From Dugong dugon (taxonomy: Eukaryota; Chordata; Mammalia; Sirenia; Dugongidae), in NCBI GenBank assembly GCA_030035585.1, contig CM057481.1:53949128-54013127 (forward strand): DNA of 64,000 nt, read 5' to 3'. Below, one piece after another: positions 22,088 to 33,815 of this stretch. The notes beneath the pieces are model-generated. The model did not search any database and was not told where the DNA came from. It was given only the letters and a program-made list of their open reading frames with translations. The position numbers were made by a program, and so were the translations under genes. Numbering within the stretch: position 1 is the first letter of the stretch; each line of letters starts with the position of its first letter.

Positions 22088-23284
22088 ATATTGAAACAAG
22101 TATGACCATTTTATTTTATTTTATTTTGTTTTTATCTAGACCTCTAAAAGAAAAATACAGACAGCTACCTTCTTGGAAGAGTTTAGAATCATTCCAGTTT
22201 GGGAACAGACAAGCAAACTCAAGAGCTTTTTGCATTGCCTTTTGTAATGTAGGATTTTGAAGAACTATATTCAAAGGGCATTAAAAGGAAAAAAAGGAAG
22301 AAAGAAAGCAGGCTACTGGTGAAAGAAATAGAAGCAGTGGAGGGGTTTGTGATCCTTTTGACAATTCATAAGGAAAGCTTCATCTGTCATAACCCTAAGC
22401 GCAGTAGAATATCTATGAACACTCCAATAATGGTGGCTTATATTTGAATCAGCTAGTCAGCAGCTCTGGTAGTATCAATATGACATATATGAATGGACCT
22501 ACTCAACCCGCATTCCAATCATTCACTTCACTTCTAACCCAGGATTTTAATGACTGCTAAGCTTCAACATTCGCTCGCATGCACTCTTCTCAGACATGCG
22601 CTTCTGACAACTTATTCAAACAAAAGGAATATGACTAGACTCCCAAAGCAAGACATGGGGAGTTCTAGTACTGAAAAACAAGGCAAATTTACAATTTAAA
22701 AATAAATTCCAGCAATGTTCAATAAATTACATATTGCATACTATAAGAATTACATTATTATTGCCATAATAATATATGGCAGTTATTAGAATTACAGCAA
22801 TAACATATGCACCTGCTAATGGACTTATAATGTAGCATGCCATTGGGAAATAAAAACTAACTATATTTTTTTCCTGTTACTGAACAATTGCTGCTATAAT
22901 CTATACTGTAATTTGAAGTTGTGTATAAATAGAACTTTATACCCATATTTGCTATGCATATATGAGCCTCTGTCACATAATTTCCCACTAAAGTTAAATA
23001 AGTGGAAAATATCACACACAGACTGTTTCGATACACCCAAACTGTTTTGATTATTTTGATTAACTAAACTGGCTAAGTCAAGTTATTCAGTTAAAAAAAA
23101 AAAAAGTCTAACTCTACCAAAAAAAGTCAGAGAGGTCAAAACAATAATGAAGTCAGTCAAAAATTGAATTGTAAGATTTTTTTTTTTTCTTGAAGAGATT
23201 GATTTGACCGGTCAAAACAGTCAACCTAGTTTGTATGTATTGAAAGAACCTCAGTGTTTAGTCATACGTAGCTCATTGGAAAAA
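22088..23284. other. AT-rich intergenic DNA, nothing recognised
   Basis: Simple AT-rich tracts occur ('attttattttattttatttt' near 22,110; A- and T-runs near 23,095 and 23,180). I see no gene. Confidence 0.4.
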
Positions 23285-23405
23285 GAGTAACTGTACCTCA
23301 CATTTATTAACTCATTAGATCTCCATACAAGCCTTCTGGGGTGGGTAAGACAAATGTTTCCACTCCTATTTTTAAGCCAAAGAGTTTTAGAGACAAGTGG
23401 CTAGA
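23285..23405 (-). repeat. MIR, first part (split by LTR)
   Basis: 'tcacatttattaactcatta' and 'cactcctatttttaagccaa' fit the reverse complement of MIR. The element resumes at 23,800-23,880. Confidence 0.6.
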
Positions 23406-23406
23406 A

Positions 23407-23797
23407 TATATTATCTACAGTTGCATAACAGCCCACCACAAAATATAGTTACATAAAACAACAATGATTTATTATTTCCTACAATTCTTTGAGCTGGGGT
23501 TCAGCTGGGCAGTTCTTCTGCTCCGTATGGTACAGACTGAGGTCATTCACGAAATTGGATTCAGATGGGAGCTTGACTGGGGGTGGAATATCCAAGATGA
23601 ATTCTCATCCGGAAGGGTTTCTCTCCATTTGGCCTTTCATTATATATAGTCTAGCCCTTTGTCTCATTGTCCAAAGTGAGCCACATGGTGAAGATCAGAG
23701 ATGTTGTGGGAGGGGGCTACACAGAGGAATGAATACCAGGACCTACGGCTAGTTGGGGTCACCAATGCGACGTTTCACCACAGTGTGGAATGTCTTA
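23407..23797 (-). mobile_element. MLT1-like ERVL-MaLR solo LTR
   Basis: On the minus strand it ends with an 'aataataaatcattgttgt' polyadenylation region and 'tttgtggtgggctgttatgc', as in MLT1 LTRs. It starts near 'gggtcaccaatgcgac' on plus, with the 'gaatgaataccaggacctac' block. It splits a MIR, so it inserted after the MIR. Confidence 0.65.
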
Positions 23798-23799
23798 TG

Positions 23800-23880
23800 G
23801 CTGGCATGTGACAGAGCAAGGATTAGAACTCAGGCCTCTGACTCCTGAAAGTGGTTTTCTTCCCATCAGACTAAGCTGAA
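23800..23880 (-). repeat. MIR, second part
   Basis: 'gagcaaggattagaactcag' followed by 'gcctctgactcc' is the MIR block for '...cagagccgggattcgaacccagg...'. It continues the part at 23,285-23,405. Confidence 0.6.
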
Positions 23881-23960
23881 TCTGCATATTTTTATAAAGT
23901 CTTCTTCAACAATTCAAGATGAATCTTCTCCATCTCTGAGTGCTTATAGCACAAATTGAT

Positions 23961-24122
23961 GATGGCGCAGTGGTTAAGTTCTGTGGCTGCTAACCAAAAG
24001 GTCAGCAGTTCAAACCCACCAGCCACTCCTTGGAAACCCTATGGGGCAATTCTGCTCTGTCCTGTAGGGTCTCTATGAGTCAGAATTGACTCGACAACAA
24101 TGGGTTTTGGTTTGGTTTTTAT
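23961..24122 (+). repeat. Afrotherian SINE, short subtype
   Basis: 'gatgatggcgcagtggttaa', 'gcagttcaaacccaccagcc' and 'atgagtcagaattgactcga' then 'caacaatgggtttt'. Confidence 0.9.
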
Positions 24123-24178
24123 ACTGTGGTTTTTAAGGAATTCCATTTCCTGAAATATAGCACAAAGGATGCCCTAAC

Positions 24179-24542
24179 CAGCGGTTCTCTAGATTTTTGC
24201 TCTCAGAACCTCTTTATATTCTTAAAAATTATTAAGGACTCCAAAAAGCTTTTGTTACATGAATTATATCTATGAATATTTACTGTATTAAAAATTAAGA
24301 CTGAGATATTTTTTAAATTCACAAGAATACAAAAGCATACGTTCCATTAGCTGTTTGAGTGATGACATCATCATGCACCATGTTGCTATTGTACATGCCA
24401 CTGTGCCCTTAGGAGGCAATGGGAGTGAAGAAAGCAAACAGTGTCTCATTTATCATTATGAAAAGAGTTTGAACGTAGTGAACCCCTTGAAAGGCTCTCA
24501 GGGGCCCCCAGGGACTTCTAGACTACACTTTAAGAACTGTTG
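24179..24542 (+). mobile_element. hAT-Charlie nonautonomous DNA transposon
   Basis: The terminal inverted repeat 'cagcggttctc' on the left pairs with 'aagaactgttg' on the right. Internal 'ggactccaaaaagcttttgt' and 'ggggcccccagggacttcta' match the Charlie family pattern. The possible 8-bp target duplication is only a weak match. Confidence 0.7.
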
Positions 24543-24550
24543 TTCCAAAC

Positions 24551-25384
24551 AATTTTCTTACTGAAAACAATGTCATGCTTATTTTTTAATGAAAATTTTA
24601 AACATTCCTTTAAACTCATTGCTAAGCTGACAAGAAATTCAGAGAAATTCTTAGAGAACAAAAATGAAGTGAAAGCATAAATCCAGAGACGTAAGGGAAA
24701 GTTGAAGTCCAGGGTATCTGTCCACCTTTTGTGACCTGTCAACAGATTTTGAGAGCTGCTTAGGGTTGAGGAGTCAAAAGAACAAGCTTAGAGCTGGTCC
24801 AACTGATTAATCTGATAGAAGACAACCCCACGAGGGCCTCAGCGCTATGCCAAGTGACCATAGTGACATTACACCTCTGTGAAAGGGTATATGATGGAAG
24901 AAACCTACCACATACAAAAAAGGCACAGAGGAAATTTTCCTCTCAAAAACTGAGTCTGGATGGAAGGGAAGAAAATTTCTCCTGAGAATTTATAACCACA
25001 AACTAGTCTTCATATGGGTTTCCAGCCCACTTTTACTATAAGTTTGTTTCATGTTGATGGTGTTCCCAGGTATCTGGCAAATACAAATGCAAACGCTAAC
25101 TGGGAACACACCTTTACTCTAGGCTTCAGAGAATTTATACTCACAAGTGTCATAAAAAATGAGCTCATAATTTAAAAAAGAAATCACAACATAAAGAAAT
25201 AACGTACCATGAGCAATATCCAGCCACAAAAACAAATTGCTGTCAAAAGGGCAATTACCACAGTCATAAAAAGTATAAGAATGTGTAATATTTATAAAAA
25301 TAGAAGATTTTTGAAAGTATGTCTAATGACCAGTCAGATTTGAAAAGAAATCAAATAGAATTTTTAAATAAAAGAATCAAATAA
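24551..25384. other. AT-rich intergenic DNA, possible old L1 remnants
   Basis: The stretch near 25,130-25,380 has an L1-like composition leading into the L1 fragment at 25,385. No ORF is supported. Confidence 0.35.
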
Positions 25385-26020
25385 AACTTCTATAAGTTAT
25401 AATATTTGAAATTAAATAGTTCATGAGAATGTGGATTGACTGGAACACTCATTTGCCGATACGAGTGTAAGTTGGTAAAACCACTTGGAAAACACTTGAT
25501 ATCTACCAGCGCTGAATGACACATAATGTATGATGAAGCAATTCCTCTGCTACGCATAAACTCAATAATAATACTCAACATATGCTTACCAAACAAAATG
25601 TTCAAGGAAGTTTCTAGAAGCACTATTTACATAAACAGAAGCTAGAAACAATCCAAGTGACCATCTATAAGAAAAGATAAGTAGATTGTGGTATATCCAT
25701 ACAATGGAATACTACATAACTGGAGAATAAATAAATCGTTGCCACAAGCAACAACATGGATAAATCTCAAACACATAATGCTAATCAAAAGAGGCCAGAT
25801 AGGAAACAGTAATTACTATATGAACCCCTGGATCCAGGTAGTGCCAGGAGGTGGCATGGTGGGGATTCTAGGGGGCTTGTAATAATTTGTTTCTGGGTCT
25901 GGGTGGTGGTTATAAATATGTATTCACTTTATGAAAATTCATCTAGACGTATACTTAAGATTTGTGCAGTTTTTCTGTCCGTGTACGTATGTTTTACTTC
26001 AATAAACAGTTTACACACAC
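25385..26020 (+). mobile_element. Ancient L1 fragment, ORF2 end and 3' UTR
   Basis: 'catgagaatgtggattgact', 'ccatacaatggaatactaca' and 'aacatggataaatctcaaac' are diverged forms of the L1 ORF2 tail. It ends at 'tacttcaataaacagtttac', followed by a short (AC)n tract. Confidence 0.7.
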
Positions 26021-26039
26021 ACACATACATATCTTTGGC

Positions 26040-26870
26040 ACACAAAATGTTTCTTAACATCTAAAGAAAAGAATAACCCTGATAAATCAGAGCAACTATC
26101 ACCCTTAAATCACAAGATAGGAAAAACACCCACAAATGAGTCAAAGCGTAGACTAGATACTCTTAAAGAGAAAATTAACCCAAAAGTACATCTAAAGAAA
26201 TTATAAGAATGGAGTCCACAGAGACCAAAAAGATGGCAGGTATGAAAAACAAGTTAGAAGACATGGAAGACTGAGTTAAGAAGGTCTAACATATATCTAA
26301 TCTGAATCCTACAAGGAGTGAATAGAAAGCGTGGAGACGATTTGAAATTAATGACTGAGAATTTTCCAGAACCGATGTAAGATTTGAATCTTTAGAATCA
26401 GGAAAACACATTTTCCAAGATGGGCAAATATAAGGAAATACACACTAAAACACATCACAGGAAAATTGCAGAACAGCCAAGTTAAAGAGGAGAGACTAAA
26501 ACCAGCAAGAAAAGAAAGGACAGATTTCATACCAAAAAAAATTGAGACGACAGCAACAATGGAGGCCAAAAATTCCACAGAACGATGTCTTCCAAAGTCA
26601 TCGTTATGCTAAGAGAAAATAGCTGTCAACCTAACATCACATGCAAGTGAAACCAACTTTCAAGAAAAAAGATGAAAAAAAAAAAATTCCAGATAAACAA
26701 AACCAAAAGAATTTACCAATGACAAAGCCTCACTGAAGGAAATTCTAAAAAAAAATTATTTCGAAAAGAAGAAAATTAGTAACTGAAGGATGGTCTGAGA
26801 TTTAAGAAGGAATAGGGAGCAAAAAATTGGTAAATATGTGGCTAAAAAAAAAAAAAAAACACTACAAAGT
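26040..26870 (+). mobile_element. HAL1/L1 ORF1-type fragment
   Basis: 'gacgacagcaacaatggagg' and 'tccagataaacaaaaccaaa' match the region between ORF1 and ORF2 of old L1 or HAL1. The same region opens the L1 at 5195. It ends in an A-run at about 26,845-26,860. Confidence 0.6.
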
Positions 26871-27221
26871 AGGAATGATACATAACATCTAATCTATGGA
26901 GTTAAAAAACAACAAGAAGACAGATCTAAAGTCCAGGACAACGATAGTCTAAGTGGGGAGAGAATAATGTTGAATTAAAACATGTGAATATCCTGGATTA
27001 TCTGTAAAGATAGGACATCAAGTCACTGTTCCTCCTCTGCAGAAAAGATAAAGTATGCTCTTTGGCTGTTTGTGAGATTTAAACATGTAGTAAATAAAAT
27101 TGCTTTGTTAATGAAACATGCATTGTCACCTACAATGGACCGAATAGATGTAATCATTCTAGTCCAAAAGCTCATTATCTTTCCCAGGTCCTAGCATTAG
27201 GCTGAAAGTATAGTAGATATT

Positions 27222-27362
27222 AAAAAATATATAGATAGATGAATGAATAAAAGAATGGATAGACAGATGGATTTTTGGATGGAAGGATGGACAGATAAAT
27301 GGATGGGTGGATGGATGGATGGGGTGGGCAGATAGACAGACAGACAGATAGATAGATAGATG
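27222..27362. repeat. GATA/GATG/GACA tetranucleotide microsatellite
   Basis: The stretch contains 'gatagatgaatgaataaaag', 'ggatgggtggatggatggat' and 'gacagacagacagatagata'. It is a compound, probably variable tract; the minus-strand ORF over it is an artefact. Confidence 0.9.
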
Positions 27363-27365
27363 TTG

Positions 27366-29529
27366 TAGACTAATTTTACCATCTCTGACAATGATACTGA
27401 ATTCCTCTTAGCTAGAGTCCCAAATGCTAATTTTCTGAACTTTTGGCTCCCGTATCTGGTATCTGATAAGTGCTTCTGGGACCAAAGGAAATGTAGAGAA
27501 ACAGCTTTCTGTGTCCATAATGCAGAGCGTTTGTCTGTATGAATACTCTTTGGGCGCCACTAGTCTGTTATACAGTGAAATCAACTGCTGAAAGATCCCC
27601 GCCAGGGTTAAGGGCAAGCCCTTTCTCCTTTTCTGAGAAAAACATGACTCAAATGCTGGACCAGCTGTGAATATCTTTGCCCATAGCCCGGAACTTATCT
27701 ATCTTCTGAGGGCACTGACAAAAAAAAAAAAAAATTGTATGGCACACTTTAAAAAGTGTGTCGCTGTTTCCTGAGAGAAATGATCTCCTTCCTAGGATCT
27801 GACTGAAAATCATGGGCAATTGAAAGCCTGGTTTATCCCTGTGGACTATTAGTCACCCTATAAAAGTTAATTTAAAACAAATTAATCCATAAATCTCTAC
27901 ATTGTCTGCAAATACTCACCACTATAAAAAACCTAATTTAAACCCTTTTCCCTCTATTCTAAATTAGGGTTGTACTGCATTTTAGAAAATGTCTTCCCGA
28001 CTCAGAATAAATTACCAGTTATTTCCTTTCTTATTGATGTCAGTGGAAGTTCTAAGAGTAATATTAGGTCCAGTATCACAATCACCTAGCTCTCAAAGAG
28101 AAGGAGCGGGAAGAAACAATATTTTACGTAAGCCTTCATACATAAACTTCATGCACTGCAGAAGTTTAATTTTAAATGCAGCTCCTAGGGCCATTCCTCC
28201 TGAAAGTCGCTTAAACAGAGTTTCTTAGTTAACACTTTGGTCAAACTTAGGATGTGGAAGAAAATGAAATCAGAAAGGTAGGTGTTTGATGGAGCCAGAA
28301 TTTTTACTCTTATCAGGACACCAATATATGAGTCTCAAAGGAGAGTGAAGAGGATGGGCTTTCCCTTAACAGCCAAAAGGCTAAAAATGACACCTTGTAC
28401 CATTAGGTGGCTTAGATTTCTGCTGAAAAGCCAAAATGCAAATTATATTTACTCTAGGAAAGCTGCTTTACGATGTTTGTGTAGCGTGGTAAGTAACCAA
28501 GTTAAAAGTATTTTTTCTTGTCCTTTCTAAGTAGATGAGGTAGTAACTAGAAGTCCAGTAATTTAAAACACTAACTTACAGTCCCACATCTTGAGGGGCA
28601 GCCAGCTCAGAGGGGGCAGTGCTACCTCTGTCTAGCACCTTAGAACTTTTAGAAATTCAGTTGTTGTGTGGAGTAATTCTATTCCTTATGCTAAGCGCTT
28701 TCTACCCTGCCTACCTTAAGAAATGGTTACCAAGTCAGAGGAGGACTCAAGTGGTGATTAAATCAAATTAAATCCAAATGCCCCCCGATTCCATTGTCTA
28801 TAGTCAATAAGAATAAACAAGAGAGAATTTAGCGCATCGAGGCACTTTACAGAAAGGTTTTCTGTGACTGTCATTCCATAATCTAAAAAAAGGCACTTAC
28901 CGAGCCGCTAATTATCAAGCTCCCCCACACCACCGTGCTGATGTTAAATGGCACTGTTCCATTAGCTGTAATTATTCCATTTGTAATAAATAAGCATTAA
29001 CCATTTTCAAATGTACACTCACAAATCATTTTTAAAGGATGAGTTTCATGCATTTAAAATCATATATTTCAAAACAGCCTAGGTGACAAATCTGTCAGAA
29101 GACCTGAATTCAAATTAGAAGAGCATTTAAAAAATTAAAATGAAATATATTCAGTAATAGAAATTATTATAGCCTGTAAAACCCTTTTATATATATATAT
29201 ATTTTTAATCAGGAGAGAAAATTACTCCAACCAAGTAGAGAAGAAAAGTGTTTAGATGTTTGGTTGGGTAAACGTATTAATTCTTCAAAAGACCTAGCAC
29301 CTGGAACCCAGGGAGCAGACTGGATGAAAAGAGAGTGATGGTTTAAGAACAGATACAATAACTAACTACAGCAATGTCTTTGATCTCTATTCCAAAGAGG
29401 TGAGAAGTAAGCAGCTGTTCCTAAATGCAGATTCAGATGTGGGTGGGAGTGGGTGGTGGGAGGACCAAGGGTGGAGGAAAGAAGCAACTAGTAATGGGGA
29501 TGGGTTTATATCTTCTCCACAACTAACCA
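27366..29529. other. SINE-free block with conserved-noncoding character
   Basis: No SINE, L1 or LTR is visible for about 2.1 kb. The part at 28,800-29,060 ('gccgctaattatcaagctcc', 'ccattagctgtaattattcc', 'aataaataagcattaaccat') has homeodomain-type TAATTA cores and the balanced texture of a conserved enhancer. A short (TA)n tract lies near 29,190. Conservation is an inference. Confidence 0.35.
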
Positions 29530-29690
29530 AAAAACCCATTGCTGTTGAGTCGATTCCAACTCATTCAAAGCAAGGCTATAAGACAAAGTAGAACTGCCCC
29601 ATAGGGTTTCCAAGGAGTGGCAGGTGGATTGAAACTGCCAACCTTTTGGTTAACAGCCAAGCTCTTAACCACTGTGCCACCAGGGTTCCT
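29530..29690 (-). repeat. Afrotherian SINE, short subtype
   Basis: 'cattgctgttgagtcgattc', 'gtagaactgccccatagggt' and 'ccactgtgccaccagggttc'. Confidence 0.9.
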
Positions 29691-29826
29691 CTCCACAACA
29701 ATGACCTGGAAATCCTTTTAAGGGGTGCAAGATTTACTGCATGCACTGATTCTTAGAAGTCTACCCACCTTGCTTAAACCCAGAAAAAAATGATTAATTA
29801 GAGTTACTATAAAAATTCATCAGCCT

Positions 29827-30887
29827 GACAATAGATAAGTGGTATCTTGGGTGAAGGATGAGACAGTACACAGTACAGGGGAAACTAGCACAACCTGTAC
29901 AAGGAAAGGTCATGGAAGCCCCATAGACACATCCAAATTCCCTGAGGGACTGAGTTGCTGGGCGGAGGGCTCTGGGGACCATGGTCTCGGGGAACATCTA
30001 GCTCAATTGGCATGACACAGCTTATAAAGACAATGCTCTACATTCTACCTCAGTGAGTAGCATCTGGGGTCTTAAAAGCCTGGTCTCATCCCTTCGGGAG
30101 CAAGGGAGAATGAAGAGAACAGGATACAAGGAAAAGATTAGTCCAAAGGACTAATTGTCCACAGCTACCAAGGCCTCCACCGGACTGAGTCCAGTACAGC
30201 AAGATGGTGCCCGGCTACCACCACTGACTGCTCTGACCAGGATCACAACAGAGGGTTCTGGACAGAGCTGGAGAAGGATGTAGAGCGTAATTCTAACTCA
30301 CAAAAAAAAGACCAGATTTACTGGCCTAAAGGAGACTGGAGAAACCTCGAGAGTATGGCCCCCAGACACGCTTTTAGCTCAGTGGTGAAGTTACCTCCGA
30401 GGTTCACTGTTCAGCCTGGGAGTGGACAGCCCCGTAAAACCAAATGAGACTAACGAGGTACAGGAGTCCAGTGACAAGGGCCAGAAGGCAGAAGGGGACA
30501 AGGAAGCTGGTGATAAGGAACACAAGATTGAGTAAGGATATTGTTGATGTGTTGTGAGATTGTTAACCATTGTCATAGGGCAACATTTGTAGTAACTGTT
30601 AAATGAGAAACTATTTTGTTCTGTAAGCCTTCATCTTAAGTGAGAATAACAGCACAATTGGAAGAGCGTAGTCAATGTCACTGAACTGTATATGTAGAAA
30701 TTTTTGAAACGGTGTATCTTTGGCTGTGTGTATTTTCACCAAAAAAAAAAAAGGTTGAGAAGTTAGAGGGTTGATATGGTGTGGGGTTGTTAACCAACGT
30801 CATAAAACAACATGTGTACTACTGTTTCATGAGAAACTATTTGTTCTGTAAGCCTTCACCTGAAGTACAATAAACTATAAAAAAAAA
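29827..30887 (+). mobile_element. L1 3' UTR copy with target duplication and duplicated 3' module
   Basis: 'catctggggtcttaaaagcc' ties it to the L1 at 9,866. Target duplications read 'aaaaattcatcagcct' at 29,811-29,826 and a close match at 30,888-30,903. A module ending in 'gttctgtaagccttca' occurs twice (about 30,527-30,635 and 30,765-30,880), separated by an internal A-tract near 30,741-30,752. Confidence 0.88.
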
Positions 30888-30966
30888 AAAATTCATCAGT
30901 CTGTAAAGGTATGATTTGTGCACCTTTCCTATGTATGCTATGCTTTAAGGAAATACATAAAACATA

Positions 30967-31105
30967 ACAAAAATTAATTAGCAAATTAGAGGGTTACTGT
31001 AAAAATATTGGTGTCTCTAGATATGGGTAATAAAAAATGCTAATGTTGATGTATGGGATGAACCATAATCAGATTTGTAAATTGCTTCTCCAGGCTTCAG
31101 TGTTT
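30967..31105. repeat. Local 139-bp duplicate, copy A
   Basis: This is almost identical to 32,672-32,810: I count three mismatches over 139 bases, one of them at the end. Flanks are unrelated. The unit has no tail, no target duplication and no repeat family I recognise. Confidence 0.92.
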
Positions 31106-31214
31106 CAAAGCAGGTAAAATATAAGTCCTTAGGATACCAATGAACCTGAAGAGTGAGTTCTGTTTGTAATGATCTCACGTGGAAAGGGGGTGCTGACACT
31201 TTAGTCCAGGGGTT

Positions 31215-31330
31215 CTTGGATTTGTTCCAGGCACGGACTCCCTGAGAGTCTCAGTGTTTTTAATAGCACAGCAGAAATGCTTGTTACATTTCAACGGATT
31301 TTATGAACACCGAATAATCTTTCTAGCAGA
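31215..31330. repeat. Possible hAT-type remnant
   Basis: 'ccaggggttcttggatttgt' followed by 'cggactccctgagagtctca' has the texture of a Charlie-family end, but no second terminus is visible. Confidence 0.3.
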
Positions 31331-31354
31331 AAATATACTTATTATACTTACATA

Positions 31355-31816
31355 CAGTAAAACCTGCGAAAGCTGGAACTTGTGTAAGGCAGAAACCTGT
31401 TAGAGAAGGAAAACTCAAATATTTTCCACTATAATGATTACTTCAGCCTAATAAATATTTTCTGAAGGACAGAACCTGCAAGATTCGGAGGGAATCAGAA
31501 AATCGTTGGTATTGCAACTCCAATACGAGGAAGTGCAGATATGAAATCAGAAATAGTTCCAAGACGTACAAGTAAAAGTGAATTTTACCTGTATCTGTAC
31601 ATAATTTAAATAAAAGTGCAAATCATAAAAAATGGTTTAGTTTCTTTTCCAGTCCTATAAAATAGAAAAGAAACACTTTCTGGGTGTTTACGAGGCAGGA
31701 TTCTTAACAGAGTGACAAAAACGTGGTAAGATTGTACACTGTCAAAGGCAGAAAACTTGCGAGACTGGAAAAAACACTGCAGTCCCCTCAAGCTCCCGCT
31801 GTCGCCGGTTTCACTG
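31355..31816. mobile_element. Tigger/pogo-like DNA transposon, 462 bp
   Basis: Terminal inverted repeats: 'cagtaaaacctgcgaaagct' on the left, 'gtcgccggtttcactg' on the right. TA dinucleotides abut both ends (31,353-31,354 and 31,817-31,818). Both end regions are also found in the 190-bp element at 44,190-44,379, in the opposite order, so the two are one family. Confidence 0.75.
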
Positions 31817-31943
31817 TAATATAAACTCCCAACCTGAAAAAATATCCGTTGACAGCAATAACAACAACAAAACAGGATTAATCAATTTGCTAGTGTGAAA
31901 GAGCGATTGTTGAACACTGTGTTTGGACTGGAATAGCTTAGAG

Positions 31944-32134
31944 CAGCATGGTCCAATATGGTAGCCGCTAGTATGGCTATTAAAATTAAAATTAAATTAA
32001 ATTAAACATTCAGTTGCCCGGTTGCACTGGCCACATTTCAAATGCTCAGTAGCCACACATGGCTAGTGCCTACAGTACTGGACAGTGCAGCTACAGAACA
32101 TTTTCATCAGTGCGGAAGGTTCTGCTGGAGGGTA
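31944..32134. mobile_element. MER3-like hAT-Charlie DNA transposon
   Basis: 'gcagcatggtccaatatggt', 'ggccacatttcaaatgctca', 'gtagccacacatggctagtg' and 'ctggacagtgcagctacaga' match the MER3 type. A degenerate A/T-rich middle has expanded. Confidence 0.6.
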
Positions 32135-32671
32135 TTTTCTAGAAGCACTTTCTAACAGTTAGCAGGGATAGGCTCTACTCAGAGAGTTTGTAGTTTTCCA
32201 ACCAGTCAAAGACGCTGCTGAGTTGCTTTCATTGCTTAGGTTTTCTGCAGCAAACATGCTTTTCATGTTTTGTGCGCAGTACACACTTCGAAGTTAAGGT
32301 TGTATTTCTTAGAAAAGTAAATCAAAACTTTAAAACTGATGTTGAAAGTCTCGCGGAGATTCGTACACATTTTCCATAACCATTTGGAAGAAGGATGTAA
32401 TTTTGTCAGACAAGAAACAGAACCTGTATGGATTTAAACTTATACAGAGTCTTTGTCCTGCGTGGCTGGTACTGTCTGTTCATTGTACTCCTGCCCTCAC
32501 CTAAATGTAAATATTTTTTAAACCTCTATCTTATCTTTGCCTATCTAGCACAGCACATTGAATTTTCAATCATGTAGAATAACAAGATCATTTTCTTTCA
32601 AGTATTCTCATCAAATGCTTTTTGTCAATTCAAAGTTTTAGTGGCTTCCAATTTTATTCCTTACTCTCAAC

Positions 32672-32810
32672 ACAAAAATTAATTAGCAAATTAGAGGGTT
32701 ACTGTAAAAATATTGGTGTCTCTAGATATGGGTAATAAAAAAGGCTAATGTTGATGTATGGTATGAACCATAATCAGATTTGTAAATTGCTTCTCCAGGC
32801 TTCAGAGTTT
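32672..32810. repeat. Local 139-bp duplicate, copy B
   Basis: Near-identical to 30,967-31,105 in the same orientation, 1,705 bp downstream. The sequence before and after shows no match to the other copy. Confidence 0.92.
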
Positions 32811-33650
32811 TGTATTTGTTCACTTGGAGCACATTGTAACATTTAGCATCCTGAGGCAGCACTAGTTTCAGGACAGAATTCTCTAACAGGAACGGTTTAC
32901 CTGCTTTTCCTTAACATAACACCAGAATCTTGACTGAGACTTAAGTAAAAGCCACCCAGTCTACTTACATATTATGAAATAATAACTTCAAGAAATTTGT
33001 TTCCTTCCATCTTTTGAAAGGGAAGCTATTCAGTTGAAAATAACTGAACCCACCGTAGATACAGATAACTAACATAGAGTTTACTCTTCCGATACATATG
33101 TACAATAAGCTGTAGGGACGTACAGAGACTTTGCTCTGGGGTCTGTTCTGCACACAAAGGAGCTTGTGGGAAACTTTAGCAAGGGAATGGGGTGGAGGGG
33201 GGTTTCACTGGCACGTCCGACAACATCTGGTTGCCCTTCTGTGGACCGAGTTGTGCTGGTGTCCCGTGATCATCTGGTCTGTCCTGGAATGCCCTCTTCT
33301 TGCCTTAAGGCCTTTACTAGAAGGTTCTACTCTTGCTTACACACATGCTGAAAGTCAGATATTTATTCTGAATATGTAAACAATTGATTCCTTCAAAAGC
33401 CTTTATTTCCTTACATTTAAAAAAAGAAAGATACTACCCGTGTCAATTGCTGTAGCGCTCAGTCTCTCTAACCCTGTCTTAAAATATCGTCTCACCTACC
33501 TTTAGCTCCGTCTCCAATCAACTTAAATCAGAATCCCTAGGGTTGGAGGCCATGTAGAAGTATTTTGGAAACGCTCCTCTAGCAATTCTAACCCACAGTT
33601 ATATAGGTGAGAACATGCTCCAATCTGAGCATGCTTCCTGTCACTCCCAG
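32811..33650. other. Intergenic DNA, nothing recognised
   Basis: The plus-strand ORFs at 33,131-33,379 overlap in two frames in GC-richer sequence and show no domain. No repeat is named. Confidence 0.35.
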
Positions 33651-33654
33651 GTGC

Positions 33655-33815
33655 CCAGGTACATATCCTTGCTCTGTTACTTAGCCATGATGTGATTTAG
33701 GGCAAGGTATACTCAACCTTCCTGTGCCTCATTGTCTTCATTGGTAAGATAGGAATAATAGTAGTCTCATAAAATTGTCCAGAGAATTGTGTGAAATAAA
33801 ACTTGCACTCTCTTT
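33655..33815 (+). repeat. MIR SINE
   Basis: 'cttgctctgttacttagcca', 'tgcctcattgtcttcattgg' and 'taagataggaataatagtag' follow the MIR consensus order. Confidence 0.75.

Noticed and set aside
27197-27391. 64-codon ORF on minus
   Set aside because: It is a translation of the GATA/GATG microsatellite.
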